NCBI RefSeq assembly: GCF_030704205.1
Contig: NZ_CP131913.1
Span: 3,472,001-3,536,000 of the forward strand
Direction: 5' to 3'
DNA length: 64,000 nucleotides
Origin: Halomonas alkalicola
Lineage (GTDB): Bacteria; Pseudomonadota; Gammaproteobacteria; Pseudomonadales; Halomonadaceae
Under the pieces are notes generated by a model. It worked only from the letters and a program-made list of their open reading frames with translations. It made no database searches and was not told the origin of the DNA. Position numbers and translations under genes: made by a program. Shown in pieces: positions 8,305-18,417 of this stretch; the first letter of the stretch is position 1; every line of letters begins with the position of its first letter.

Positions 8305-9545
8305 GGCAGCTTGCGCTCGACCCGGTGCAGCGCCAGCTTGGCCACCTTGGGCAGGCCGTTCTCGAAGGGCGGGAAGTCCTCGCCCTGGATCAGCGGCGAG
8401 AGGTACTGGCGGCACGCCTCGGTGATGCCGAAGCCATCCTCGCGGATGTACTCCCTGGGCATGAACTTCTCGCGGTTGGCGACCTCGGCCAGCGGGGCCG
8501 GCTCGATGGTCCAGCGGTAGGGGGTGTCGGAGACGCGCTTGATGGCCGGCATCATGGAGTTCTTGCCGGCGATCGCCAGCTCCACCGCCTTCTCGCCCAC
8601 CGCGTAGGCCTGCTCCACGTCGGTCTTCGAGGCCAGGTGGCGGGCGGCGCGCTGCAGGTAGTCGGCCACCGCCCAGTGGTACTTGTAGCCCAGGTCCTGC
8701 TTGACCATGCCGGCAAGCGTGGGGGCCACGCCGCCGAGCTGGCGGTGGCCGAAGGCGTCGGTGTTGCCGGAGTCGGCCAGGAAGGTGCCGTCCTCGTAGC
8801 GGGCCCCCTCGGAGACCACGATCACGCAGTAGCCATACTTCTTGACCGCCTCGTCGACCCTGGCCATGACCGCGGAGCGATCGAAGGCCACCTCGGGGAA
8901 GATCACCAGGTGGGGCGGCTCGCCTTCGCCGTTGCCGGCAAGCGCGCCGGCGGCGGCGATCCAGCCGGCGTGGCGGCCCATCACCTCGAGCACGAACACC
9001 TTGGTGGAGGTGGCGCACATGGAGGCGATATCCAGGGAGGCCTCCAGGGTGGAGGTGGCGATGTACTTGGCCACGCTGCCGAAGCCCGGGGAGTTGTCGG
9101 TGATCGGCAGATCGTTGTCCACGGTCTTGGGCACGTGGATAGCGGTGAGCGGGTAGCCGAGCTTCTCGGAGAGCTGGGAGACCTTGAGGCAGGTGTCGGC
9201 GCTGTCGCCGCCGCCGTTGTAGAAGAAGTAGCGGATATCGTGGGCGCGGAACACCTCGATCAGCCGCTCGTACTGGGCGCGGTGGCTCTCGATGTCCTTG
9301 AGCTTGTAGCGGCAGGAGCCGAAGGCGCCGCCCGGGGTGTGGCGCAGCGCGGCGATCGTCTCGTCGGACTCCCGGCTCACGTCGATCAGGTCCTCGGTGA
9401 GGGCGCCGATGATGCCGTTGTGGCCGGCATAGACCTTGCCGATCTGGTCCGGGTGGCGGCGGCAGGCCTCGATCACGCCGCAGGCGCTGGCATTGATCAC
9501 GGCGGTGACGCCGCCGGACTGGGCGTAGAAGGCATTGTGGGCCAT
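8289..9545 (-). CDS. pfp: Pyrophosphate-dependent 6-phosphofructokinase
   Basis: The enzyme interconverts fructose 6-phosphate and fructose 1,6-bisphosphate using PPi instead of ATP, in a reversible glycolytic step. The 418-residue product has NGGGDSADTCL where ATP-dependent enzymes have GGDGS, and the PKTVDND segment whose lysine marks PPi specificity in this family. SPGFGSVAKY and EVMGRHAGWIAA also match. The ATG at 9545 starts the conserved MAHNAFYAQSGGVTAVIN; an upstream extension does not look like protein. Its 3' end lies in an 18-bp tandem repeat. Using PPi here makes functional sense beside a nearby pyrophosphatase gene, but the two are not in one operon. Confidence 0.95.
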   Translation of the reverse strand: MAHNAFYAQSGGVTAVINASACGVIEACRRHPDQIGKVYAGHNGIIGALTEDLIDVSRESDETIAALRHTPGGAFGSCRYKLKDIESHRAQYERLIEVFRAHDIRYFFYNGGGDSADTCLKVSQLSEKLGYPLTAIHVPKTVDNDLPITDNSPGFGSVAKYIATSTLEASLDIASMCATSTKVFVLEVMGRHAGWIAAAGALAGNGEGEPPHLVIFPEVAFDRSAVMARVDEAVKKYGYCVIVVSEGARYEDGTFLADSGNTDAFGHRQLGGVAPTLAGMVKQDLGYKYHWAVADYLQRAARHLASKTDVEQAYAVGEKAVELAIAGKNSMMPAIKRVSDTPYRWTIEPAPLAEVANREKFMPREYIREDGFGITEACRQYLSPLIQGEDFPPFENGLPKVAKLALHRVERKLPEFKL

Positions 9546-9925
9546 GGGGCTGTTCCTGCTCCTGGTCGCTGCTGGTCGGGGATAGGGTGACGAAAGTCGG
9601 AGGATTCTAGCCGAAAGCGGCCGAGGCTGCATCCGGGGCCGGTCGGGAGCTCAGGGCTACCGCAGCTTCCGATGTGCGTCATGCGTCAGCGAAAGGCGCC
9701 GGGGCAGGTCGGAGAGGGGGTCCGAGGACCAGGGATGGCCGAGGTAGCCTACAGGGAGGTACTCGTAGCGCCCCCTCGAGGGCCTGTCGCCGGAACAGCC
9801 TTGAGCGGTGCTGCCATCTGCGATAGCCCTGGCCGGGCGCTGGAGGGGCTCCCGGCGCCATGCTAGTCTCGCCACACCCTGCCGCGGTGGGATGCCGCGG
9901 CGCACGTCGGTAGTCAGGAGAGCGC
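9546..9925. other. Non-coding region between pfp and mpl
   Basis: These 380 bases separate the divergent pfp and mpl genes and must hold both promoters. I see short open frames on both strands, but none has a ribosome binding site or resembles a known family. I could not pick out a convincing -35/-10 pair, terminator or operator. Confidence 0.5.
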
Positions 9926-11317
9926 ATGCACGTCCATATCCTCGGTATCTGCGGCACCTTCATGGGCAGCCTGGCGCTGCTGGCCCGGGAGCTTGGCCAT
10001 ACGGTCAGCGGCTCGGATGCGGGGGTCTATCCGCCGATGAGCACCCAGCTCGAGGAGGCGGGCATCGCGCTGTGCGAGGGCTATGCCCCGGCCAACCTCG
10101 AGCCGCGCCCCGATCTGGTGGTGATCGGCAACGCGCTCTCACGGGGCAATCCCGAGGTGGAAGCGGTGCTCGACATGGGCCTGCCCTATGTCTCCGGCCC
10201 CCAGTGGCTGGCCCAGCAGGTGCTGCCCGGGCGGCGGGTGATCGCGGTGGCCGGCACCCACGGCAAGACCACCACGGCGAGCCTCGTCGCCTGGCTGCTG
10301 GAGTCCGCGGGCCAGGCCCCCGGCTTCCTGATCGGCGGGGTGCCGCGCAACTTCGGCGTCTCTGCGCGCCTCGGGGCCCCGGGCGCCCCCTTCGTGGTGG
10401 AGGCCGACGAGTACGACACCGCCTTCTTCGACAAGCGCTCCAAGTTCGTCCACTACCGCCCCGAGATCGCGGTGCTGGGCAACCTCGAGTTCGATCATGC
10501 GGATATCTTCGAGGACCTTGCCGCCATCGAGCGGCAGTTCCACCACCTGGTGCGTACCGTCCCGGGCCGCGGGCGGCTGCTGGTGGCCGACGGCGAGCCG
10601 GCGCTCGACCGCGTGCTGGCCATGGGTGCCTGGACGCCGGTCGCTCGCTTCGGCCGGGACGCCGCGAGCGCCTGGCGCTACGAGCTCGAACGCGAGGACG
10701 CCTCGCGCTTCCGGGTGATCCACCAGCAGGGGGAGGGCGACGACAGGGTCGATGAGGATGCCGTGGTGGACTGGCCGCTGACCGGCGACTACAACGCCAG
10801 GAACGCCCTGGCGGCGCTGGCCGCCGCCCACGCCTGCGGGGTCGACCTCGCCCGGGGCGCGGCGGCCCTGTCGCGCTTCGAGACCCCGCGGCGGCGCCAG
10901 GAGCTGCGCGGCGAGGTGGCCGGCATCCAGGTGATCGACGACTTCGCCCACCACCCCACTGCCATTGCGGCGACCCTCGCCGGCCTGCGCGCCGCCACCG
11001 CCCGCGGTCGTCTGCTGGCGGTGATCGAGCCGCGCTCCAACACCATGCGCCTGGGCAGCCTGCGCGACCGCCTGGCCGAGTGCGTGGCCGCCGCGGACAT
11101 CGCCTACTGGTTCCAGCCGGCGGGGCTCGACTGGTCGCTCGCCCCGGTGATCGCGGCGAGCCCGGTGCCGGGGCACCTCGAGCAGGACCTCGACGCCCTG
11201 GTGGCGGCGCTGGTGGCCGAGGCGCGCCCCTATGACCGCATCGTGGTGATGTCCAACGGCGGCTTCGGCGGGATCCATGAGCGACTGCTGGTCGCCCTGG
11301 AGGCGGCCCATGGCTGA
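9926..11317 (+). CDS. mpl: UDP-N-acetylmuramate:L-alanyl-gamma-D-glutamyl-meso-diaminopimelate ligase
   Basis: Mpl recycles murein tripeptide by ligating it to UDP-N-acetylmuramic acid in the cytoplasm, feeding peptidoglycan synthesis. The 463-residue product is of standard length. It begins [20 protein letters not shown], has the ATP-binding loop [10 protein letters not shown] at about residues 108-117, [16 protein letters not shown] (typical of Mpl rather than MurC), the central FDHADIF region, and [10 protein letters not shown] in the C-terminal domain. The start has an AGGAG ribosome binding site. ubiX overlaps its last eight bases, so the two are probably translationally coupled; the mpl-ubiX pair is also known in pseudomonads. 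Confidence 0.96.
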   Translation: MHVHILGICGTFMGSLALLARELGHTVSGSDAGVYPPMSTQLEEAGIALCEGYAPANLEPRPDLVVIGNALSRGNPEVEAVLDMGLPYVSGPQWLAQQVLPGRRVIAVAGTHGKTTTASLVAWLLESAGQAPGFLIGGVPRNFGVSARLGAPGAPFVVEADEYDTAFFDKRSKFVHYRPEIAVLGNLEFDHADIFEDLAAIERQFHHLVRTVPGRGRLLVADGEPALDRVLAMGAWTPVARFGRDAASAWRYELEREDASRFRVIHQQGEGDDRVDEDAVVDWPLTGDYNARNALAALAAAHACGVDLARGAAALSRFETPRRRQELRGEVAGIQVIDDFAHHPTAIAATLAGLRAATARGRLLAVIEPRSNTMRLGSLRDRLAECVAAADIAYWFQPAGLDWSLAPVIAASPVPGHLEQDLDALVAALVAEARPYDRIVVMSNGGFGGIHERLLVALEAAHG

Positions 11318-11951
11318 GCGGAGTCGCGAGAGGCCGGTGTCCCCCTTCGGCCCGCCGGTGACGGTGGCGCTCACCGGCGCCTCAGGGGCCCAGTATGGCC
11401 TGCGCCTGATCGAGGCGCTGGTGGCCGCCGATCGCGAGGTGTGGGTGATGATCTCCAAGGCGGCGCACCTGGTGATCGCCACCGAGACCGATGTCGAGCT
11501 GCCGGCGCGCCCCGAGCGCCTGGCCGAGGCGCTGGTCGCCCGCAGCGGGGCGCGGCCGGGCCAGATCCGCTGCTTCGGGCGCGAGGACTGGATGGCGCCG
11601 GTGGCCTCGGGCTCAGGGGCCCCCTCGTCCATGGTGATCTGCCCCTGCTCCACCGGCACCCTCTCGGCGGTGGCCACGGGGGCCAGCAACAACCTGATCG
11701 AGCGCGCCGCCGACGTGGCCCTCAAGGAGCGCCGCCAGCTGGTGCTGGTGCTGCGCGAGACGCCGCTCTCGGCCATCCACCTGGAGCACATGCTGAACCT
11801 CACCCGGCTGGGTGCGGTGGTGCTGCCCGCGGCGCCGGGCTTCTACCACCAGCCGAGCACCATCGATGACCTGGTCGATTTCATCGTGGCGCGGATCCTC
11901 AACCAGCTCGGCATCGAGCACCGCCTGATGCCGCGCTGGGGCGAGCCGTGA
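11310..11951 (+). CDS. ubiX: Flavin prenyltransferase UbiX
   Basis: UbiX attaches a dimethylallyl group to FMN to make the prenylated cofactor used by the decarboxylase UbiD in ubiquinone synthesis. The 213-residue product shows [19 protein letters not shown] (FMN/phosphate loop), [41 protein letters not shown] and [16 protein letters not shown], all typical of the family. The ATG at 11310 overlaps the end of mpl. A longer in-frame ATG at 11277 inside mpl is less likely because the extra residues are simply the mpl 3' end read in another frame. The gene ends overlapping the GTG start of the exporter gene downstream. Confidence 0.95.
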   Translation: MAERSRERPVSPFGPPVTVALTGASGAQYGLRLIEALVAADREVWVMISKAAHLVIATETDVELPARPERLAEALVARSGARPGQIRCFGREDWMAPVASGSGAPSSMVICPCSTGTLSAVATGASNNLIERAADVALKERRQLVLVLRETPLSAIHLEHMLNLTRLGAVVLPAAPGFYHQPSTIDDLVDFIVARILNQLGIEHRLMPRWGEP

Positions 11952-12571
11952 TCAGCCTCAAGCTGCTGTCGGTCTTCGTGCCGACCTTCCTGTTCGTCTC
12001 CATCACTCCGGGCATGTGCATGACCCTGGCCATGGTGCTGGGGATGACCCAGGGGGTGCGGCGCACCCTGTGGATGATGGCCGGGGAGCTTGTTGGGGTG
12101 GGGCTCGTGGCGCTCGCCGCCGGCGCCGGGGTGGCCGCCCTGATGCTGCGCCAGCCGGAGCTCTTCGCGCTCTTCAAGTGGCTGGGCGGTGCCTACCTGA
12201 TCTACCTGGGGGTGATGATGTGGCGCTCCCGGGGGCGCATGGCGATTCCGCTGGAAGAGCTGGAACTGGCCCCGGCGAGCCGCGGCCAGCTGGCCCTGCA
12301 GGGCTTCGTGACGGCGGTGGCCAATCCCAATGGGTGGGCCTTCTTCGTGGCGCTGCTGCCGCCGTTTCTCGACGCCTCGCGCCCGCTGGGCGGCCAGCTG
12401 GCGGTGCTGATCGCCATGATCCTGACCATCGAGTTCCTCTGCCTGACCCTCTACGCCGCCGGCGGAAGCCGGCTGCGGCGTCTCCTCGGCCGTGACGGCA
12501 ACGTGCGCCTGCTCAACCGCATCGCCGGCGCGCTGATGATGGGCGTCGGCCTGTGGCTCGCGCTGGGCTGA
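11948..12571 (+). CDS. LysE/RhtB family amino-acid exporter
   Basis: This is a 207-residue inner-membrane protein with about six hydrophobic segments. Family signatures are the N-terminal [14 protein letters not shown] segment, the [15 protein letters not shown] region and [22 protein letters not shown]. LysE/RhtB proteins export amino acids or related metabolites; the substrate cannot be told from sequence. The GTG start overlaps the ubiX stop codon by four bases, which suggests coupling. The next gene is convergent and only 15 bases away. Confidence 0.88.
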   Translation: MISLKLLSVFVPTFLFVSITPGMCMTLAMVLGMTQGVRRTLWMMAGELVGVGLVALAAGAGVAALMLRQPELFALFKWLGGAYLIYLGVMMWRSRGRMAIPLEELELAPASRGQLALQGFVTAVANPNGWAFFVALLPPFLDASRPLGGQLAVLIAMILTIEFLCLTLYAAGGSRLRRLLGRDGNVRLLNRIAGALMMGVGLWLALG

Positions 12572-12586
12572 GCGCCGGCCCCCGGC

Positions 12587-14032
12587 CTAGATCGGCGGCA
12601 GCCAGGCGATGCGCGCGGCTACAAGCACCAACGAGCCGATGCCGAGCCAGGCCCAGGGGCAGGGAGCGAGCGGGGCCCGCGGCCTGACCTGCCAGGCAAG
12701 CTGGACCAGTGCACAGACGACCAGGCCCAGCAGGGCGCCGCCCACCAGATCGCTGAACCAGTGCACGCCGATCACCAGCCGCGACAGCGCCATGACCGCG
12801 GCGAACAGGATGGCGCCCCAGTAGACCCAGTGGCGCTGGCGGTGGGGCAGCTCCCGGGCGATGAAGGCCGCGGCGAGCCCGGCCAGCACCACCGCCGTGG
12901 AGCTGTGGGCGCTGGGGTAGGCCATGGAGCCGGTCAGGTAGTCGGGCGTGCCCGGGCGCGGTCGGTCGAAGAAGGCCTTGCCCCAGGTGTTGAGCAGGGC
13001 GATCAGGCCGAGCCCGCCGCCGATATGGGCGAAGGCGTCGAGGCGGCGCCGCCACAGCAGCCAGCCCCCCCAGGGCAGCACCAGGGCGAGCACGCCATAG
13101 GTGTCGCCGACCCGCGCCAGGGCCTGGCTTGCCGTCTCAAGCCACGGGGTCGCCAGGTAGTCGAAGAGGGCGTGCAGGCGCGCATCCATCACCAGCGGGC
13201 CATCGGCGCCATGCTGCATCACCATCAGCGTCCAGCCCGAGACGCCTCCCAGCGACAGGATCAGCAGCAGCCAGCTGGCCAGGGGTACCTCGCCCCGGGC
13301 GCGGGCGCTCTGTGACAGCCAGAGCCGGCGCATCACCGGGTGGCGACGCGCGACCCGGGCGAGCAGGCGGTAGAGTCGCCCGCTGCGGCCCACCTGCTGG
13401 CGCAGCCAGGAGAAGATCACGATCAGCGCCACCAGGATGGCGGCCAGGGCCACGATCAGCGGCTGGGCGCCCTCGGGGACGTCAAGCAGCTGCTGCCAGG
13501 TGCGTCCCAGCAGATAGCCCGGCAGCACGTAGGCCGGGGCCCACAGCGCCGCCGAGGCGAGATTGGCCCAGGTGAAGGCCCGCGGCGACATCCTGAGCAT
13601 CCCGGCGATCAGCGGTACCACCGGGCGCACCGGGCCGACGAAGCGGCCGAAGAACACCGAGAGGGTGCCGTAGCGCTGGAAGAAGCGTGCCCCTCGGGCG
13701 AGCCACTCCGGGTGGCGCGACAGCGGCCAGAGCCGGGTGACCCGCTCGTGCTGGGTGTAGCCCAGCCAGAAGCTGATCCAGTCGCCCAGCACGGCGCCCA
13801 CGAAGGCGGCCGCCACGATGAGCGGCAGCGAAAGCTCCTGATGGCCGGCCAGGGAAGCGGCGGCGGTCATCAGCACCACCCCGGGCACCAGCAAGCCGAC
13901 CAGGGCCAGGGATTCGACCAGGGCAATGGTGGCGATGATCAGCAGCAGCAGGGTGGGAGAGGGCGTCAGCTGGTAGAGGGCGTCGGCGAGGTTCAAGGAA
14001 GGCTCCGTGTCGGGTGGGTCGGGGGCCGGCAT
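12587..14032 (-). CDS. DedA-PAP2 fusion membrane protein
   Basis: The 481-residue product joins two membrane families. Residues 1-210 are DedA/SNARE-associated, with LIIATIALVESLALVGLLVPG, then GDWISFWLGY and the conserved FGRFVGPVRPVVPLIAGM. Residues 240-480 are a PAP2 lipid phosphatase with KAFFDRPRP (motif 1), YPSAHSSTA (motif 2) and RLVIGVHWFSDLVGG (motif 3), all catalytic residues present. DedA proteins are linked to lipid-carrier translocation and PAP2 proteins dephosphorylate lipid pyrophosphates such as undecaprenyl pyrophosphate. The fusion therefore fits recycling of a polyprenyl lipid carrier; that is inference. The start at 14032 is 36 bases after the previous minus-strand gene, so the two may be co-transcribed. 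Confidence 0.88.
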   Translation of the reverse strand: MPAPDPPDTEPSLNLADALYQLTPSPTLLLLIIATIALVESLALVGLLVPGVVLMTAAASLAGHQELSLPLIVAAAFVGAVLGDWISFWLGYTQHERVTRLWPLSRHPEWLARGARFFQRYGTLSVFFGRFVGPVRPVVPLIAGMLRMSPRAFTWANLASAALWAPAYVLPGYLLGRTWQQLLDVPEGAQPLIVALAAILVALIVIFSWLRQQVGRSGRLYRLLARVARRHPVMRRLWLSQSARARGEVPLASWLLLILSLGGVSGWTLMVMQHGADGPLVMDARLHALFDYLATPWLETASQALARVGDTYGVLALVLPWGGWLLWRRRLDAFAHIGGGLGLIALLNTWGKAFFDRPRPGTPDYLTGSMAYPSAHSSTAVVLAGLAAAFIARELPHRQRHWVYWGAILFAAVMALSRLVIGVHWFSDLVGGALLGLVVCALVQLAWQVRPRAPLAPCPWAWLGIGSLVLVAARIAWLPPI

Positions 14033-14068
14033 GGGTGGCCGCAGGGGGTGTCGAAACGGGGCGCGAGG

Positions 14069-15856
14069 TCAGCCATTGACCTGCCGCTGGACGGTGGCCT
14101 GCAGCCGCTGCATGAAGCGTTCGGGTGATTCGCCATGGCGCAGATGGCAGTCGGTCAGGCGCGTCTCCACGGGGCCGGTGTCCAGCAGCACCGCGCGATG
14201 CAGCGCCTCCTCGAGGCGCTGGCGAACCAGCAGGGCGCCGCTCTCGCTGGTGTCGGGCAGCACCAGCCAGAAGTCGGCATCGCCCTCGCGGCCCAGCAGG
14301 TCGTGGTCCCGGCTGCAGCGTGCCACGGTATCGCAGAGGGACCCGAGCAGGGCGCGTCGCGCCCCGGGCCCGAACTGCTCGCCGGCCATCTCCAGCTGGG
14401 GCAGGTGGATGACCAGTACCGCCAGGCGCTGGTGGAGCAGCTCGGCGCGTTCGCACTCGCTGTGAAGCCGGTCATGCAGGGCACTGCGCCGGATCGCGTC
14501 GCACTCCTCGTCCAGGGGGTCGGTGGCCTGGAGCAGGCTGCGCTGGTGGAGGATCTCCCAGGGGGCGAGGCCGGCCACCATCACCAGGCTCAGGTAGCCC
14601 AGCGCCAGGTCCAGATCGAGCAGGTTCTCGCCCAAGAGCAGCCAGAGCGGGGTCAGGGTGAGGTTGAGCAGCATGGCCGGGCCCAGCGGCAGCAGCAGCA
14701 GGGTCAGCACCGGGGGCAGGCCCAGCCAGAAGGGGGCGAGGGAGGACTGCGCGGGCAGCTCCATGGCCACCAGCAGGTAGCCGCACACCAGCACCAGATA
14801 GGCCGAGAGCCGGGCGGTCTCCGGCTGGCCCAGGCGCATCAGGGCGGCGGTGATCAGCAGCGGGGCGAGCAGCGCAGGGAGCAGGATGCGGTCGTAGTCG
14901 CCGACCAGGTAGAACCAGGCCGCCTGGCTGACCAGCAGCAGGGCGGCGAGGGCATAGAGGCCGGCGTGAAGCCGGGTGTGCTGCAGCTCAGCCATGATCC
15001 ACCTCGCGCGCCGGGCCCGTTGCCTCCGTCGGCGCTCCAGCGCCCGGCACTCGTCGGCCAGCGAGACGATCCGCGAGAGCGGCGTGGCGCGCAGCCGCTG
15101 GATCGGCCCCAGCGCGGCCAGCAGTTCGGCGCGCCGGTGTTCGGCCTGCTCGGCATCCGGAGAGAGCAGCAGGGCGGCCAGGGTGCGGCCATCGAGCCGA
15201 TAGCAGTGCTCGAAGCTGCGGGTCAGGGTGCACAGCCGCTGAGCCTGGTGCCAGAAGCGTCTGCGCCCCGTGCGCAGCAGCACGAGCTCGCCATGCACCC
15301 CGTCGCGGCGGATCCGGGCGCGTTCCCGGGGCAGGTCGCGGCCCAGCTGGGCGCGCGGCCAGAGGCGCAGGCCGGGCGCCAGGTGGGCGCGGCGGCGGGC
15401 GATGCCGCGCAGCGGCGCCAGATCGCGGGAGCGGGAGAGCCCGAGCAGCAGCAGCGCCGCCAGCACCGCGCCGGAGAAGGCCGCCTGCTCCGGCGGCATG
15501 GCGTGGGCCAGCCAGCCCCAGGAGAGTGCGGCCAGCAGCAGGTTGAGGACGGACATCCAGGCCGGCTGGGGCAGCATGACCAGGGCCGCCCAGGCCCACA
15601 GCCAGATCGGAAAGCGCTCGGGGGCGGTGAGCAGCAGGGCGGTGAGCAGCAGGCTGGGCAGCAGCTGCCAGGGTACCAGGGGGGGGCGACGATGGCTGAA
15701 CTCCACCAGCACGGCCGAGACGGCCAGCCAACCGGCGGCCATCCACAGCAGCAGGGCCTCGGTGAGGTTCGCCGAAGCCGGGGCCATCAGCGCCGGCAGC
15801 AGGGCCGCCAGCAGCAGGTTGAGGCGCAGCAGGCCGACTTTGTACTTGCTCTGCAT
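14069..15856 (-). CDS. Membrane protein with two degenerate GGDEF-like modules
   Basis: The 595-residue product appears to contain two repeats of membrane domain plus cytoplasmic domain. Membrane segments lie at about residues 8-140 and 295-435. The C-terminal domain (about 440-590) has GGDEF-fold spacing, with DPLDEECDAIRRSALHDRL in the DxLTGLxNR position and GREGDADFWLVLP (522-534) in the RxGGDEF position, so the active-site signature is lost. The first cytoplasmic stretch has HCYRLDGRTLAALLLSP (217-233), which looks like a second eroded copy. Diguanylate-cyclase activity is not expected; c-di-GMP binding or a structural role is possible. The GGDEF relationship is my reading of the pattern and is uncertain for the first copy. 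Confidence 0.6.
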   Translation of the reverse strand: MQSKYKVGLLRLNLLLAALLPALMAPASANLTEALLLWMAAGWLAVSAVLVEFSHRRPPLVPWQLLPSLLLTALLLTAPERFPIWLWAWAALVMLPQPAWMSVLNLLLAALSWGWLAHAMPPEQAAFSGAVLAALLLLGLSRSRDLAPLRGIARRRAHLAPGLRLWPRAQLGRDLPRERARIRRDGVHGELVLLRTGRRRFWHQAQRLCTLTRSFEHCYRLDGRTLAALLLSPDAEQAEHRRAELLAALGPIQRLRATPLSRIVSLADECRALERRRRQRARRARWIMAELQHTRLHAGLYALAALLLVSQAAWFYLVGDYDRILLPALLAPLLITAALMRLGQPETARLSAYLVLVCGYLLVAMELPAQSSLAPFWLGLPPVLTLLLLPLGPAMLLNLTLTPLWLLLGENLLDLDLALGYLSLVMVAGLAPWEILHQRSLLQATDPLDEECDAIRRSALHDRLHSECERAELLHQRLAVLVIHLPQLEMAGEQFGPGARRALLGSLCDTVARCSRDHDLLGREGDADFWLVLPDTSESGALLVRQRLEEALHRAVLLDTGPVETRLTDCHLRHGESPERFMQRLQATVQRQVNG

Positions 15857-15961
15857 GGTGGCTTACTATGACTCCCTTTCCCGAATTCGCGCGGCCAGGC
15901 TGCGCCAGTATAACGTCGTGGCCGCTCCCTCTGGCCACGCCCACAGGAGACCTCTTTCGGC

Positions 15962-17254
15962 ATGTCAGCACAAGTCATCTCCACCGACGAGGCGATCCGG
16001 GACGTCGAGACCTACATGGCCGGGCTCGGCCAGGCGGCCCGCCAGGCCGCGGCCGCCATGCGTCGCGCCTCCAGCGGCGCCAAGAACGCCGCCCTGCTGG
16101 CCATCGCGGCGCGCCTCGAGGCGCAGCGCAAGGCGATCGCCGCGGCCAACGCCGAGGACATGGCCCGCGGCCGGGACGGCGGGCTCGACGCCGCGCTGCT
16201 CGACCGCCTGGAGCTCACGGCGCCGCGCATCGACGCCATGATCGAGGGGCTCCACCAGGTGGCGGCGCTGCCCGACCCCGTCGGCGAGATCGACGGCCTG
16301 CGCTACCGGCCGAGCGGCATCCAGGTGGGGCAGATGCGCGTGCCGCTGGGAGTGATCGGCATCATCTACGAGTCGCGGCCCAACGTCACCGTCGAGGCGG
16401 CGAGCCTGTGCCTCAAGTCCGGCAATGCGGCGATCCTGCGCGGCGGCAGCGAGGCGCGCGCCTCCAATGCCGCCATCGCCGCCTGCATCCGCGATGGCCT
16501 GGCCGATGCCGGGCTCCCCGAGGGCGCCGTGCAGGTGGTGGCCACCACCGACCGCGCCGCCGTGGGTCGCCTGATCGCCATGCCCGAGTATGTCGACGTG
16601 ATCATTCCCCGCGGCGGCAAGTCGCTGATCGAGCGGATCTCCCGCGAGGCCCGGGTGCCGGTGATCAAGCACCTGGACGGCGTCTGCCACGTCTACGTGG
16701 ATGCCACCGCGGATCTCGACAAGGCCTTCGCCATCGCCGTCAACGCCAAGACCCACCGCTACGGCACCTGCAACACCATGGAGACCCTGCTGGTGGACGC
16801 GCCGGTGGCCGAGCACCTGCTGCCCCGGCTGGCCGCGGCCTACGCCGAGCACGGCGTGGAGCTGCGCGGCTGCGAGCGCACCCGGGCGATCCTGCCCGAG
16901 GCCGCCGTCGCCAGCGAAGCGGACTGGGGCACGGAGTACCTGGCGCCGGTGCTGGCGGTGCGCGTGGTGGAGGGCATCGAGGCCGCCATCGAGCACATCG
17001 AGCGCCACGGCTCCCACCATACCGACGCCATCGTCACCGACGACTACGGCCTGGCGCGGCGCTTCCTGGCCGAGGTGGACTCGAGCTCGGTGATGGTCAA
17101 CGCCTCCACCCGCTTCGCCGACGGCTTCGAGTATGGCCTGGGCGCCGAGATCGGCATCTCCACCGACAAGCTCCACGCCCGCGGGCCGGTGGGCCTCGAG
17201 GGGCTGACCACCCGCAAGTACGTGGTGCTGGGCGACGGCCAGATCCGCCAGTGA
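15962..17254 (+). CDS. proA: Gamma-glutamyl phosphate reductase
   Basis: ProA reduces gamma-glutamyl phosphate to glutamate semialdehyde with NADPH, the second step of proline synthesis, relevant to osmolyte production in a salt-tolerant host. The 430-residue product has the family landmarks [42 protein letters not shown], and the catalytic cysteine in [14 protein letters not shown]. The ATG at 15962 follows an AGGAG ribosome binding site. It is the first gene of a long plus-strand cluster; nadD overlaps its stop codon. The 105 bases before it separate it from a divergent gene and hold the likely promoter. Confidence 0.97.
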   Translation: MSAQVISTDEAIRDVETYMAGLGQAARQAAAAMRRASSGAKNAALLAIAARLEAQRKAIAAANAEDMARGRDGGLDAALLDRLELTAPRIDAMIEGLHQVAALPDPVGEIDGLRYRPSGIQVGQMRVPLGVIGIIYESRPNVTVEAASLCLKSGNAAILRGGSEARASNAAIAACIRDGLADAGLPEGAVQVVATTDRAAVGRLIAMPEYVDVIIPRGGKSLIERISREARVPVIKHLDGVCHVYVDATADLDKAFAIAVNAKTHRYGTCNTMETLLVDAPVAEHLLPRLAAAYAEHGVELRGCERTRAILPEAAVASEADWGTEYLAPVLAVRVVEGIEAAIEHIERHGSHHTDAIVTDDYGLARRFLAEVDSSSVMVNASTRFADGFEYGLGAEIGISTDKLHARGPVGLEGLTTRKYVVLGDGQIRQ

Positions 17255-17946
17255 GCCAGGGCGTGCACCTGCCGCTGCCGGCGGGGGAGGCCGACCCGCC
17301 GCGCGCGCCGCGCATCGCCATGCTCGGCGGCACCTTCGACCCGGTGCACCTGGGCCACCTGCGCAGCGCCGTGGAGCTTCGCGAGGCGCTCGAGCTGGAT
17401 CGGGTCCACATGATCCCGGCCAGCGTGCCGCCGCTGCGCGGCGAGCCGCGGGTCTCCCCGGAGCAGCGCCTGGCGCTGCTGCGCCTCGGTATCGGTGACA
17501 CGCCCGGCCTGGTCGCCGACCCCCGGGAGCTGCACCGGGCGGGTCCCTCCTTCAGCGCCGACACCCTGGCCTCCCTGCGCCGGGAGTATGGCGGCGAGGC
17601 GCGCCTGGTGATGGCGCTGGGCCATGACGCCTTCCTGCGCCTGGCCGACTGGCACGAGCCCGAGCGGCTCTTCGCCCTGGCCCATCTGGTGGTGATCGAC
17701 CGCCCCGACTTCGAGGCGGCGCTGCCCGCCGAGCTCCGGGCGCTGATCGACGGGCGGGAGGTCGGCGACGGCGAGGCGCTGATGGCGCGCCCCGCCGGCG
17801 GCCTGCTGCGCCTCTCGCTGCCGTCGCGCATGGCGATCTCCGCCACCGAGGTGCGCCGCCGCCTGGCCGAGGGCAGGAGCGTGCGCTACCTGCTGCCTGA
17901 AGCGGTGGAGCATTACCTGCTGGAGCACGCCCTCTATCGCGCCTGA
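17251..17946 (+). CDS. nadD: Nicotinate-nucleotide adenylyltransferase
   Basis: NadD adenylates nicotinate mononucleotide to deamido-NAD in NAD synthesis. The product of 231 residues contains [13 protein letters not shown] with the HxGH nucleotidyl-transfer motif, [31 protein letters not shown], and the C-terminal [12 protein letters not shown] (ISSTxxR type). I chose the GTG at 17251 because it overlaps the proA stop codon, as in an operon; the ATG at 17320 immediately before the nucleotide-binding loop is a possible alternative giving a protein shorter by 23 residues. Gene order proA-nadD-rsfS-rlmH matches pseudomonads. Confidence 0.95.
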   Translation: MSQGVHLPLPAGEADPPRAPRIAMLGGTFDPVHLGHLRSAVELREALELDRVHMIPASVPPLRGEPRVSPEQRLALLRLGIGDTPGLVADPRELHRAGPSFSADTLASLRREYGGEARLVMALGHDAFLRLADWHEPERLFALAHLVVIDRPDFEAALPAELRALIDGREVGDGEALMARPAGGLLRLSLPSRMAISATEVRRRLAEGRSVRYLLPEAVEHYLLEHALYRA

Positions 17947-18051
17947 GCCGCTCCCTTGGCAAGCCCGCTGGAAAAGCCCGGGAACGAGCGCTGCCAGCGG
18001 GCGGTCAACCCGGTACAATGGTCGTTCAACGACAGCCTGACAGAAGACCCT

Positions 18052-18417
18052 ATGCATATCGACGCACTCAAGACTCTGGTGATCGACGCCCTGGAGGACC
18101 TCAAGGCCAAGGACATCGCCCAGCTGGATGTCTCCAAGCTGACCAGCGTGACCGACCAGATGATCATCGCCAGCGGCACCTCTTCCCGGCACGTGGCCGC
18201 CCTGGCCTCAAGCGTGGTGCAGAAGGCCAAGGAGGCCGGCATCCAGCCACTGGGCGTGGAGGGCGAGAATGGTGCCGACTGGGTGCTGGTGGACCTCGGC
18301 GACGTGGTGGTTCACGTCATGCTGCCGGAGACCCGTCAGCTCTATGACCTCGAGCGCCTCTGGGCCGACCTGCCCAGCGACCTCGAGCGCAGCGAGGGTG
18401 AGGCCCACGGCGCATGA
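18052..18417 (+). CDS. rsfS: Ribosomal silencing factor RsfS
   Basis: RsfS binds ribosomal protein L14 and blocks subunit joining when nutrients are scarce. The 121-residue product has the family core: [68 protein letters not shown]. The ATG at 18052 gives the normal length; upstream in-frame extension to 17956 is unlikely. The 105-base gap after nadD contains TACAAT at 18014-18019, a plausible -10 element for an internal promoter. Its stop codon overlaps the start of rlmH by four bases. Confidence 0.95.
   Translation: MHIDALKTLVIDALEDLKAKDIAQLDVSKLTSVTDQMIIASGTSSRHVAALASSVVQKAKEAGIQPLGVEGENGADWVLVDLGDVVVHVMLPETRQLYDLERLWADLPSDLERSEGEAHGA

Noticed and set aside
9672..9866. A 64-codon open frame in the pfp-mpl gap
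   Set aside because: It has no ribosome binding site, unlike codon use, and no recognisable motif.
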